Assembly: GCA_963970005.1 (NCBI GenBank)
Contig: CAXAMN010025694.1
Location: 192,642-256,641 of the forward strand
DNA: 64,000 nt
From: Durusdinium trenchii
Taxonomy: Eukaryota > Sar > Dinophyceae > Suessiales > Symbiodiniaceae
Direction of reading: 5' to 3'
A program made the translations under genes and the position numbers. Shown here in pieces: positions 35,528-46,560 of the stretch. The notes under the pieces are model-generated. The model did not search any database. It worked only from the letters and a program-made list of their open reading frames with translations, and had not been told where the DNA came from. Each line of letters begins with the position of its first letter. Positions within the stretch are counted from its first letter, which is position 1.

Positions 35528-38500
35528 ATGCTTTTGCGGCTGCTGCTGTTGCTTCCATGGGCAGCATGCGAAGTGAAGATCCCTACAGTGGAAATCGCCA
35601 AGGGCGTTCAAATGCCTGTGATGTCCATAGGTCAGCTGGCCTTTGATGTCACCTGTGCACTTTTTTAGTTGCCGAGTCCTGCTGCGTTCTGCCTTGCACG
35701 GCAACGAATCAGAATGAATGCAACACGGGAGTTCTGTTCTCATTGAGGGTTCGATGAGTGGTTCGATGTGCAGAGGGTTCGAAGCACCGACTCCAGTCAC
35801 CTGTTGGACCACTGTTGGACCAGGCATTGGTGGGCTGGAACGATCGAATGCCTCCGAAATCGTGGCCAACTGGATCAATCAAGGTGGGCGTGGCATCGAC
35901 ACAGCCAGGGGGCCCAGCATCGACACGGCCCGTTTTCGCTGTGAAACATCCATCGCTCCGGTGCTCCGAAGGAGAGAGCTCGACCCAAAGAGTTCCTGCC
36001 TGGGTATTTTGGCCCAGGCCTTGATCTACCAAGATCAACAAGTTGTTCCAGAGGAGAGTGTCCAGCCTACGTAACTGGTTGTCTTACAATCTTTCCCCGG
36101 AAGTCGTTGGTACTGTGTTAACACGTGCATGTATTATATTGTAAGAAAAAATGTATATATGTGTGTATATAACATGTAGACACACACCTATATATGTATG
36201 CACACATTATGCACCAAGACTGTCCCTTGCTTTCTGCCTTTGCTGCTTTGTTGCCAATCCAGCCACCGACTGTGCAGGAGCTGGCGAAGGCAGGCATTGA
36301 TCGCAAGGACGTCTTCATTACCACCAAGAGACGTGTCGTAAATCCGACTGTCAAGGGAAATGCCTTGGCCACTTCAGTTGGACTGGCAAGGGATCTCTGC
36401 CATTTGGTGTAGGAGCAGTTCTAAACCTTACCCCAGGATGTTGTAGCAAGAAGAATTGCCGGATGCCACGAGCCCCGCAAGGGTCACGAGCATAGAGTTA
36501 AAGGACACGCCATTCAAAACAAACACATACAAACCGTACATGTTTATAAGTCTTTATCTATTGTTATGCGGCTTCAAACTACTCGTCCTGAGCGTGGTCG
36601 TCATGCGGAGCTTTTGGGCAGCGAGGGGAACAATGTTGGACTCACTAGTTTAGACGGTTGTGGGGCCAGACAAGGGCCATTCCAGACATGCCAAAATGGA
36701 AGCTGTTTCATTCGTTGCCACTTCCCACCTCCTGAATCAGGTGCATCCTTTGCCCTTCTTGTGGTGCCTCTCTTGACTCACTTTGCGTCATGGACCCGAG
36801 GATTCCAAGCTGCATCGTGCCCAGTGTGAAATTTAGCATCGAATCTGATCTGAAGTTGTTGAAAACGGAACCTTGGCTAAGAATCAGAGCACCTTCGAGC
36901 CCTGGCATGGTAAGATAGTTCAACAAGGTCTGTGCATGGGAAGCCTGCATGGTCGGAGGGGAATGCTCGCAATTTCAATTGCACGAATGTGCGTTTCCGT
37001 GGCGAAACGAGATGCTTTGATGCTTTTTTCTGTTTCTCCATACGTGCACCTCCAATACGGTCCTCCAATATGGCGAAAAACGAGCCCAGTGCGTCGATGG
37101 TGAGGACTACATCGACCTTTTGCTGATCCACGACCCCATCGGCGACTGCCCCAAGGTGCCTCCTGCGTTTCCGCCGGCACCGCGCCGGTCGGTCGGTCCC
37201 GCGTGGCGAACGGTTGGAGGCCTGGTCCATCCTCGAAGACTACCACCGCCAGGGCGTGCTGCGAGCCATTGGCATTAGCAACTTCAATGCGTCGCAAGTG
37301 GACCGGGATGAGACCGAAGGGATCCGAAGGGCCGGGGTGGTTGGGGAGAAATTCCCCTCTTATGGGTAGACTGGTCTATTTCCTGAAGCTCCCAGGTGGT
37401 CTTTGGGGAGGTCTCCCATGTTAAATACCAATATGCTTTGATACGGTGCTCTTTTTCCGGTCAGCGGGCGGTGGGCAAGCACGTTGCCGTCGTCTTTCTC
37501 TCCAATTTATCGCGCCAGGAGTGCGCCGAAAGAGTCGGTCAAGGATTGTCACTGAAAAAAGTCTTTACTCACCATAATCATCCCCTGGGCCCTGGAAATG
37601 GAATATACTGTCATACCTAAGTTATGGGCGTCGCATGAAACATTTCATTCTTTGCGCCTGCGCTTCCGTATGCGTCGAAATGCTAAGCAAAGGCACCTTT
37701 TTGTTATGTTTACTCAAGTTCGCTCTCCAGCTTCGGCAGCCTCTGTCGGCTTGGTCTGCAGCCAACTTTGATCCTTGAAAGCCTGGTATGTTTCAATCTG
37801 GTCATGTCACCCATCTATGTCTATTCCACACGGGGGCTCCCTCACAACGAGTCTACCCCAGGCTTCCTCACAACCCAGCCGAAGTTAATCACACAACATG
37901 ATTATGCAAAATTCAAACAGATTTGAAAGTTTGGCCACGAAAACGACCATGCTGTGAAATCGAAAGAGTATGTTGTGAAATCGCTGATGATATAATATAT
38001 ATATATCACTATATATATATATATATGAGCTACGGTCTAAACATGCGAAGACCACTTTAGTAAAGAGGGGTAGGTTTGTGCACAAAACCCTGCAAAACGA
38101 TAAGGTCCACGTGAAAACCGATTACCCTAGCGCTGTATATGATCATAAGTTATCATAAGTATGTGACTGTAAAACGATAAGGTCCAATTCAAAACCAATT
38201 CAACACCGATGACGTCCATTTTTAAGTTGAAGAAGAATAAGGAGTTTTGACCGTCTCTCATATAAAATATATTATATCTTTACGTCAATTAAAAGAAATT
38301 GCAGCTCTGTTTGAGACGTATCCGGGAAGGTGCCCGGCAAACAATTCACACAGATTCAAATAGAAGATATTATTCGTTATTGGATCAAAACGATCAACTG
38401 TTGAGTCTTTTGAGCTACTTTGGCATTGTGGACTTTCTGCTCAAACGCATATATCTTCTATTTTATTGTGGGTTTTCGTGGTGGATCGCTTATGTGATCT

Positions 38501-40414
38501 TCTAATTACGCAATATCTTTTATTTGATCTCCATTTATATGTTCTATTTGACTTTTTCTGAACTTACTTGATGACTCGACAATAAGGCATCCCAAAATAC
38601 AACACACTCGAGTCTGTTTTTCTTTTTTTCACTTTTTTCTCGGTCAAGACCAAAATGTTCACGTTGCAAGAGTTGCTCCCGGGACGGAAGATTTGGTGCA
38701 AAAATCCAAGAACTTGCCTCCGGAGAGCTCTGAGCTAGTTTGTCATGCTCTCCGGGAACCCCAAAAAATGCAAAAAAAATGTATTTGTTGCCTGAAATAG
38801 TTCCCGAATATTTATTTATCTATTTTTTTTAAATCTTTGTGGTACGGGCTATATATATATATATGATAGATGTTAATATGTGTGCTGACACTTGAACTTG
38901 TATGAAGGTGTTTCCATACGTGAGTCATGTTCCCATACCTCAATCATGTACCCAAGTCCTGAGTTCGGGCCAGCGCGCCAGTCGAGTCAACTGTTTGCCG
39001 ATCTTGACTCTAATGAGCATGATGAGCAACTCCCAACACCCGCCATGACCAATTTAGTAAAGATAGTAAAGTGCGGCGTGAGCTACAAAAGTTGGCTGGA
39101 ACATGCCAACATGCCGGAACCAAACGATTGGGCCCACCCCGAAGTAATCAGGTTGTACCATGTCATCATATGTAATAACCATGTCGACATGCAGTTCTCG
39201 ACTTCGAAAGAGGTGATAGGCCACCCCCAACGACTATCGTCTTGTTGAATCATGTCCTTGGTCACGTGATTCTTGATGCTTTGGCAAAGGCTCTTAGCCA
39301 GCTGGCAAGAATCACAGCCAGTCCGAAGTCGAGCCGCGACATATTCCAGGATACCTTGATGAAGACGGCCAAAGTCACCCCAGCTGCCAGTTCCTAAGTG
39401 TGCCGTTTGAAGGCATCAGCAACGTTGTCAAGTTGACTGATTGCCCCTTTGAAGCCTAAGGTGAATCAGATTGAGTTGAACGTACTGGAGTACGATGCGG
39501 AGGAGTGGCGTTTGTTGATGGTGGTGGTAATATGTTTCCTGGAGGGTCCTGCAAGGAGGAATTTGCATAACTTAGGTCCTACCTGAGGCATTTCCGATAC
39601 TTTTTAGGATGCATTTGGCCTCAAAACTGGCGTGTCACACATGGCTCCTAGGGATGCTTTTGGAATGAGGCTTTCTCTGGAAGCGCCCTCCAGCGCGCGC
39701 CACACACGGCTTCGCCAGGCGCTGGAGCGCTCTAAGCAGCTGAACATCACAGTCGAGGCCTACTCACCAGTTGGTCGCAGTGGGCATTCAGGTGATATCC
39801 GCACCTTGCCATTGCAAATGGATGCGAGTTGAAACCCAGACATGGATTGACCCCTCCAGAATCATGAAAATGAAAGAGCAAGGAGATTCAGGAGGGTGGT
39901 CTTGATTCACGCCTACACCAGTTTTTTCCATCCAAAAAGCCGAGCCATCTCTCGATTCATCTTGATTCTTGATTCGTCAGCGGAGTCTGGATGCGAAGCC
40001 GCAGCCTTTTTGAGGTGACAACCAAGTGATCAAGTCCATTGCTGCGAAACACAGTGTCAGCACCTACCAAGATGCTCGTCGACAGATTTGGCAACCACGT
40101 TCGGAGTTTGCTCAACTCAAGGAGTTTTAGGGTTTAGGGTGGAGTTTGGCCGCAAGAGCATTCGCCAAGGTTGCTTTGAAGTGGATCCTGCAACATGACA
40201 ACGTCATCACCTTCCAGTCCAGTTCTGCGGAACATCAGGTCTGTCGAAAAGGCCGGGCTTTTGCAACGCCGTCCTTTTGCACGACGTTCAGGCGCAGGAT
40301 GCTGATGTCTTCAGATTCCAGCTGACCGATGAGGACATGAAAGACGCTTGGTCAGGACCAATCCACGTCGCCACTTTGGGTCTTAAGAAGTCTTACGACC
40401 AACAAAGATGGTGA
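35528..40414 (+). CDS. Aldo/keto reductase, secreted/ER-type, about 11 exons
   Basis: NAD(P)H-dependent carbonyl reductase fold. Exons: 35528-35630 (MLLRLLLLLPWAACEVK, a signal peptide, then KGVQMPVMSIG); 35824-about 35907 (ASEIVANWINQGGRGIDTA); about 36018-36050 (IYQDQQVV, the catalytic Tyr box region); 36277-about 36330 (ELAKAGIDRKDVFITTK, catalytic Lys region); about 37091-37165 (DYIDLLLIHDP); about 37202-37310 (AWSILEDYHRQGVLRAIGIS then NFNASQV); 39455-about 39502 (KPKVNQIELNVLEYDAEEW); about 39690-39791 (NITVEAYSPVGR); about 40016-40071 (DNQVIKSIAAKHSVSTYQ); about 40154-40238 (AFAKVALKWILQHDNVITFQ); and 40292-40414 (FRFQLTDEDMKDAW, stop). The order covers the family from start to end. 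Odd points are a one-base frame change between the LLLIHDP and ILEDYHRQG parts, and GRGIDTA-like coding repeated as SIDTA shortly after. Substrate is unknown. Confidence 0.8.
36118..36200. repeat. TA/TG microsatellite in AKR intron
   Basis: TATATGTGTGTATATAACATG and related runs just before the AKR exon at 36277. Confidence 0.8.
37870..38900. other. A/T-rich island in the long AKR intron
   Basis: This kilobase is visibly richer in A and T than its surroundings, with several (TA)n runs and two copies of AAAACGATAAGGTCCA (38093 and 38172). It has no plausible exon. It may be an inserted old element; no ends were recognised. Confidence 0.5.
40127..40144 (+). repeat. Short interstitial TTTAGGG repeat
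   Basis: TTTTAGGGTTTAGGGT carries two copies of TTTAGGG, the plant-type telomere heptamer that is also used by dinoflagellates. It lies in the last intron group of the AKR gene. Two copies can arise by chance. Confidence 0.5.
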
Positions 40415-40685
40415 CATAAGCACACGACGAGAGATGCGACGAGAGATGCGACGCACGGATAGAGTCGGATATAGAGACATCCCACAACGAGACGCTTTTC
40501 AAGACAGCTTGACATCAGCTTGGGAGATTGCAAAGCGTGCTTTGTGTTGGTCCCTTGACCCACGAGAAACGACATCTCTTCCTGTTGGGCTCTAGGCCTT
40601 GGATCAGCTACATGGAAATTCCACGGGAGGCGTGAGGCCCATCTTGGTGTGACGAACGCGCTGGGAGACCAACCAGCAAGGCGTG

Positions 40686-40750
40686 TCACCCAGCAGCCGG
40701 GCGCTGCGCGGCACTGCGCGGCGCGCGGCGCTGCGCACCACGCAGCGCCA
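40686..40750. repeat. GC-rich palindromic block
   Basis: Overlapping copies of GCGCTGCGCGGC and its complement can form a strong stem-loop. It stands downstream of the AKR stop and could mark a transcript end or be a foldback remnant. Confidence 0.5.
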
Positions 40751-41586
40751 TGTCCGAGACATGAAGAGAGAGACTCCCTGATGCCGCTTGGGTGGAGGGA
40801 CAGAAAGCAAGCGCTTTAAATGGTGAAGTTGAAGGTCAAAGGTAATCAATTAAGACGCTAAGGTTTGAGCACTCTATAGATGTATATCTTAGATTATCTT
40901 AGGATGTGATATTGAATGATATTGATATATCTGGCGTATACACACGACAAGAGATGAGATTGGAGAGTCGATATCAACCGGCCGTTGGCAATAGAAAGGG
41001 AAACAGATATAGACACATGCTGCCACTTGGGATTCTTGGAATGTCGTCCCATTCCGCCCCGTGATGTTTGTGCGTTGGCGCAATGGGCAAGACGTTTTGC
41101 ATTTTGCCGGAACAAGAAGCGTAGGAGCCGCCATCAGCCTGACATCAGCCTGACCACTTGTTTTCTCTCCGGATTTTAAGTGTGTGCAAGAATCAGACCT
41201 TCGAACACTTCCCAAATCTTCCCAACATCGTCTCACATCCCACCGGATGAGTTTGATGGGTGCAAACATCCAAAATGTTTCAACTCATATCACATCAACA
41301 GCTGCAGTGGGCACCTGGTGCCATGGAATGAGAATGACTGAGTCAGCCAATCGATGGCTGGAGCGATACGATCAGCCACAGAAACAGGCCGTGGAGACCA
41401 ATTGTCAAACAAACATGTCCGTGAAACGGGGATGTTATTAATGTGTTATTTCATTCAGCTCCTTTTAGGACGCCATGATACGCCATGGGGTGCATGCATG
41501 CATGGTGATGTGATGCCCACCCTGCAAATCTAATCTAAAGACTTGAGAAAAATTGGAAACTTGAGAGAGGTGGACCTCTTGCAGGA

Positions 41587-43942
41587 GTGACACCACTGGA
41601 AGCATGGCAAGCACTGCAAGGGTCGCAAGTCAGCGTGATGATGACCGAAGAGCTGCGAGAAAAGGCTATGGCTGCAGGGGGGTTGGTCGTTGGGTCACTC
41701 AAACGTGTTACTCTTAAAGTCGATTTTCAGAGCATGTTGAATTCCCTCAGCACATCATTTTCCAGATTTTTCCGGAGGGGTTTCGATTGACAACCCTGAC
41801 AGAGACCCTCAGGCGAAGATCGCTTTCCAGCGAGAGGAGGTGGTTTTTCTACACCACGTGGTGGCAGTGGCTTTTCCGGCGCTGCCCACTCTCAACGCGG
41901 CGCGGAAGGCGCTCCGCCAGGGGCGCGTGCTGGTGGATGGCGTTGTGAAGAAGCAGCACGATGCGTTGGCTCCGGTCCCAGGCCGGGTGAGCACGACCAA
42001 CGGTAGGTCAACCGGTCGGTCTCCTGTGGTCGAGACCCACAGCCAAATGATCACCCCAAGCAGATCCCAGCAGATCTCCAGGCTTGCCATTCAGTGTTGT
42101 CATCATTTATTAACATTACACTAGCTGCGTACAAGTGCCCGATTGTGCATTTTTTGTATGCAATACCGGAAGCTCTCGGAATCTAGCTTGTGCAAGACGC
42201 ACAGTTCTTGCATGTTCTTGGCCATGAATACTTCCATTCAGGTAGCATATTGTTGGCCCACCTCGGAGCAGTGGACAGCATCCTGCCACAGGTCGAAGGT
42301 GGGAGACTCGTTCCACGCAACATTTTGTCCACTCGTGTGGGGTGCACAGGATTGCTGCAGGCGTGGAACAGCAAGTCGGAGAGGCCAGAAGCCCGCACCT
42401 CGGCATTGCCAGAAGCAGTCGCTTTCAAATTGGTGTTGAGAACAGAGCGAGCACTCTTTTGCTCGGCTTCGTAGTCCACATCTCTGCCAGGAATATATCT
42501 AATTCAATCAGATCCCGTTGCTGGCTGGGCCGTCGCGTCCTGGAGATATTTATGCTACGTGTGTTCTTGGCTGCCCTAAGACATCAGATGCTATGTATCT
42601 CCAAATTGCGCTTTTGGGAACTGCACACATCACAGTCGCGCATCCAAGGTGAACAAGCCCTGTGGGATGCACTGCAAGCCCTGTGGTTTCAACACTGGGC
42701 TTGTGACGCTGGAAGGATACCTTCCCGCGTTGGTCGAGCCCCCTTTGACTGGGACACACTGTGCCTAGCTAAGCAAAGGGTCGACATGCTGCTTTAGCTT
42801 ATGCAGTTGCTGATTGCATATCATTGCACTATGTGTATCTATGCTTGAAAAATGTTCAATTGTGTAATGACACATTATATATATATATATACACATAAAT
42901 ACACCGCATAGTGATTATAGGAATATGTGGGACCATGTGACTAACTACCTCCTCTCCACATTCGAACGTGCATGTCTTGGCCGTCCAAACGCCTCCAGTG
43001 ATTCCCATCGTCACCGAAGGGTCGCCGTCGTCGAATCGCCGAGGTCGTTGTCCCCGTGTTTGCCATCGACTGGACTTTCGCGTTTGTGGGCCCGTACTGG
43101 TGGCCACGGCCGAGGAGACCATGCGCCTCTTAGCATAGAATTGATGTTTCAGATTGCATGGCGTGCAATGGGCTTTGCAATGAGCGATTTGCTACAGTTG
43201 TGACGAATTGAAATTCTACTTTAAAGGTTTATCAGACCCCGTGTCCTTGTGTTAAGGAAGGCTGAAGGCATCCTTCGAGCATCGCAAGGTGAAGAAAGAG
43301 TACCGCGCCATTGCCGCTCGCATTGGTCCAGTTAGAAATCTCTCAAACACCGCACATTGCCGCTAACAGCGGTGCGTTGCACACGTATGACCGCAAGTGT
43401 CGGTTCAGGTTTGCGGACGTGTGGGGGAGCCCGGAAGCCACTGGAGCATCTCAGCACCCGTGGAGGGCGCAGATGCAACGACAGAGATCCAAGTTCTCAG
43501 CGTCGTGAGGTGTCCCCACTTTGACTTTTTATCCGAGTTGAAGCTCATTCCGGTGACCGGACGCCACCATCAACTCCGCCAGCACTGCGCGCTTCTCTTG
43601 GGAGCACCCATCGTCAACGAGGAGCGTCCGCTCTTTCAGGCGGCTGCAGAAGCTTGGCAACGACGGACTGGGAGTGCCTTGCCACCCTACCACGTGCGGG
43701 GAGGTGGCAATCTCTTTCTTCAAGCAGTGGGCATCACCTTTCCCGGTGACGACGATGACGCGGTGACCACGACCGTGGAAGTCTCGGTGTCCAGTCGCTT
43801 CGAGCGGTTGCTCCGGACCTCTCAGAGAGCCTTCGAGGAGGGCTGGCGCTCCACGAGGGACGGACGGACCGTGCAGCTCTCGGTGGATGGAAAAACGGTG
43901 GGCGTTGTTTGGGGGGCCGGAAGAGCTGCTGGGTCAAGTTGA
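41587..43942 (+). CDS. RluA-type RNA pseudouridine synthase (multi-exon)
   Basis: Converts specific uridines in rRNA or tRNA to pseudouridine. Exons: possibly 41587-41715 (MTPLEAWQALQGSQVSVMMT...); about 41775-41987, ending at a GTGAGC donor, with an S4-like RNA-binding module (ARKALRQGRVLVDGVV); about 42965-43134 with HRLDFRVCGPVLVA, which holds the catalytic aspartate of the family motif HRLDxxTSG; 43268-43326 (FEHRKVKKEYRAIAARIG, matching the family's Kx-YxA strand); and about 43405-43942 (LKLIPVTGRHHQLRQHCALL then GAPIVNEERPL, the TGRxHQxR motif), stop TGA. Domain order S4, catalytic, TGR is normal. In the catalytic box the usual TSG is VCG, and the preceding KPxG strand reads QTPPVIPIVTEG. 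The region 42000-42960 has open frames but no motif and is probably intron. Confidence 0.75.
42000..42960. other. Intron-like stretch of the pseudouridine synthase gene
   Basis: Three overlapping plus and minus frames of 90-150 codons are open between 42140 and 42800, but none has a domain or consistent coding signal. A (TA)n run stands at 42878-42890. One of these frames could still hide a small exon. Confidence 0.35.
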
Positions 43943-44023
43943 AGATTTTCAGAAGAATGAGGCCTTGCTATTGGCCTTGCTTTGGCCTTCATCTTTAAAC
44001 CAACCCGTATCTGATGGTATCTG

Positions 44024-44065
44024 AGGGTTTTTGGCTGTTTTGGGGCTCAAATTTTTGGCTCAAGG
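44024..44065 (+). promoter_or_regulatory. Relict spliced-leader-like repeats upstream of the FUZZY homologue
   Basis: Three consecutive partial matches to the DinoSL 3' half occur: TTTTTGGCT, TTTTGGGGCTCAA and TTTTTGGCTCAAGG. The last contains TTTTGGCTCAAG, a 12-base exact match to the end of the leader. Tandem truncated leaders in front of an intronless gene are a known sign of dinoflagellate genes that re-entered the genome from trans-spliced mRNA. They lie about 355 bases before the ATG at 44421. Confidence 0.5.
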
Positions 44066-44420
44066 CCTGTGAGGAGGCCGTAGTGCGAGAGCCAACTTCT
44101 TGTTCTCTCATGTTCAAAGCAGTGTACGCCCTGGCAGCAGATTAATATGCATGCTGCATTTAGTCATGCCTTAGTCTGGTTGAAGGCATTTCATTTCGGA
44201 AGAAATTTAGACCCGTGGCCCAAGAGGAACGATAAGAGTCATACCGAGTATACCATTTGTGTAATTCGTGTCTATTTGTAATCGAAGCTTCCTTCCAGAC
44301 AGTCCTGAAATAAACCATGCATAGCACCCGTGTTTGCAAGAACATTCGACTCAGAGTAAGAGTGGAATTCAGAATTCGTTCATTCCTTGCACGGATGCTA
44401 TGGCATCATGAAGTTTTAAG

Positions 44421-45881
44421 ATGGGCTACTTCATCCAGATCACGAATGATTCCGGCAGACCAATATTCCAAGCTTCAAAGAATTATCCAGATGTGTCCTT
44501 TGCATCAAGCGCCTTGTTCCATGCTTTGATCACTGCCAGCTTGGAGCAGGGCTTTGTTCCTAGCATCCTCCGTGCAGATGATGCGATAATTGCATTGGAA
44601 GTGCATGGGGATCAAGGGGCACGCCTTGGGTTGGCCATGGTGACATCAGAGCTCGCGGCTGGGAAGACATCAGATCTACAAGCTCGTGCGTCTCGACGGC
44701 TGGATGCCCTTTACCAAGGAGCCCGGCTGATTCTGGGCAACGAGTTGCACAAGGCAGCCACAGGGCAAACTCAGGCGGAGGCTGTTCGCCGCATCTTGCT
44801 TGAACGACTGACACCCATGGTGTCTCAGCTCATGGCAGATGAGGAGGAGTCGGCAGACGAACCGTTGGGATACGGCTTCTTCTCAGACCACGTGCCTCAA
44901 ATCATGTGGCCTCCTCCTTTAGGTCTTCGACTTTCAGGTGCTGCAGTGGAATGGTTGCCGCTCAATTGCAGCAGTCTTGGTGAGCACGCCCTGGAGGAGC
45001 TTTTAGCGCATTTTTCGCCTGAGCATCTACACGAATTCGCCGAATCTGCCCAACCACCTCGACCACCTGCCGTGCTTTTCTGGCGTGGTCGGGTCATAGC
45101 AGCCACACCTGCGTGGCGGCGTTTCATGTCAGTCGATCGGGCTCTCTTGGTGGCGATGGCCAACGGTGTGGGGCCTTCGGCCTTTGGCGAAGCGGCGCGG
45201 AGCCTCACATTGGAGGAGGTCGATGACTTGTGGGTGAGATTTCGGGCATCAGGGGATTCCTCCACTGAAGAGCTTCAACATCAAATGCTGAGCCTTCGGC
45301 TCTACCCAGACCAGAGGTACATCCCGCCAGAGCTTCATGAAAGTATTGGCGATGCCCGGCAAAGGGAAGACGCGTCCTTGGTCCTTTCAGTTCTGGCACC
45401 CGTCCAAGTCTGTAAGGATCTTCGCATCACGCTGCCACGGTTGCGTGAGAACGCGCTGGACTGTGCCAAGCAGGGGAGCTTACCATTTCTTTGGCAAAAA
45501 TTGCTTGGAAGGACTGAGGAGCCCTTGCTCAGGCTTGGAAAGCTATCCGTGGCAATTCTGTTGGATGAAAACTCCGGTGATGTTGTTGCCTTTCCGGCAC
45601 TCACGAGCAGAAGCAAGAACGTGGGCGAAATCAGCACGGGTCTTCGGCGGACGGTCTATTGGTTCCATGTCTTACCTCCTTTATCGGCCTCTTGTTCCCA
45701 GCGCTTTGTTTGTTGTGAAGGCTTTGTCATCGCGGCGGCTCGAAGGGAAGATGGAATTCTGTGCTGGGCGTGCTCAACCGACGTTCAGGGGGATGCACTC
45801 AAAGAGGTGCTTCGGCTACTGAAGCATTTGCCCAGGGCACCGGGTCTATGGAGCGCTCTGGGTGCTTTGGAGGCTCCCTAG
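44421..45881 (+). CDS. FUZZY-like (CPLANE complex, triple-longin) protein
   Basis: FUZZY, with Inturned and Wdpcp, forms the CPLANE complex that recruits machinery for cilium building, plausible here because dinoflagellates are flagellated. The intronless frame gives 486 residues from ATG 44421. Early residues read FIQITNDSGRPIF, like the animal FUZZY opening (LAASSGVPLF), and are followed by a first longin-like domain that ends in LDALYQGARLILGNELHK. A middle part has FAESAQ, then LFWRGRVIAATPAWRRF, closely parallel to the animal FAEAAG...VSGRVVAATEGWWRL. A third domain follows, containing LSLRLYPDQRYIPPEL, LSVLAPVQVCKDL and a long Leu-rich C-terminal part. Length is a little above the animal protein (about 418). 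The family call comes from remembered motif order, not a search; HPS1 or MON1-type longin proteins are the alternatives. Confidence 0.6.
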   Translation: MGYFIQITNDSGRPIFQASKNYPDVSFASSALFHALITASLEQGFVPSILRADDAIIALEVHGDQGARLGLAMVTSELAAGKTSDLQARASRRLDALYQGARLILGNELHKAATGQTQAEAVRRILLERLTPMVSQLMADEEESADEPLGYGFFSDHVPQIMWPPPLGLRLSGAAVEWLPLNCSSLGEHALEELLAHFSPEHLHEFAESAQPPRPPAVLFWRGRVIAATPAWRRFMSVDRALLVAMANGVGPSAFGEAARSLTLEEVDDLWVRFRASGDSSTEELQHQMLSLRLYPDQRYIPPELHESIGDARQREDASLVLSVLAPVQVCKDLRITLPRLRENALDCAKQGSLPFLWQKLLGRTEEPLLRLGKLSVAILLDENSGDVVAFPALTSRSKNVGEISTGLRRTVYWFHVLPPLSASCSQRFVCCEGFVIAAARREDGILCWACSTDVQGDALKEVLRLLKHLPRAPGLWSALGALEAP

Positions 45882-46560
45882 GCCTGTGGCCTCAATCTAA
45901 GACAGTCAAAAGGGGCGGCCTGGGGAGAAGGGAATGTTGGGGAGAGTCCCTCTTCAAACACTTGAACTTGAACTTGCAATTATTGTCATTTTTTATCCTA
46001 GGCAGTATGCCTTAGCCGCCTCGGCCTCTTCATTCGACCTTATCATTTTTGCAGTTGAATGAGCTGTCCACTGCTTTCAAATTCAGCACTACTCAACATC
46101 CTTGAGTTTCTTCATTCCACAACAGTTGTGGCCATGAGTGGAGGGTGGGCGGCATGGCTACTTAGATGGGATTTGTAGTGATTTATATATAGTCATATAT
46201 AGCAAGGGTTTGTGGTTATGAATGGCAAGAACGTGGGTGTGTTTGCGTTGTAGCCATGACCCAAAAAATGCCCGTCTTAGATGTGGCTTCCCACCTTCTT
46301 GCAGCTTCCATCAATCAAGTGGATTTGACAGTACACGGCAGAATGTATATATATATATTATATACTTGTATATATATTATATACTTATATTAATCATATA
46401 GTAATCAAATTGCCAAAATAGCTATACAGAATGCAGATCGAGAGCAACATCCACATCAATGAAACTGCGCAAGGATCAAGTGCAACACTAAAAACACTGC
46501 AGTTCAAGAAGGGTTTTGCAGTTAGGAAGCTTGAGAAGGACCAGGGATGGCCATGTGAAC
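45882..46560. other. Intergenic DNA with (TA)n
   Basis: No gene. A TATATATATTATATACTTG repeat lies at 46347-46395. GCCAAAATAGCTA at 46411-46423 is 12/13 identical to part of the reverse complement of DinoSL, but its orientation is opposite to the next gene. Confidence 0.45.

Noticed and set aside
34931..35601. Minus frames with poly-Lys/Glu
   Set aside because: Translation of the (TTC)n tract upstream of the AKR gene.
46405..46425. GCCAAAATAGCTA as a relict spliced leader of the PPR gene
   Set aside because: The match is on the opposite strand to the gene and is short enough to occur by chance.
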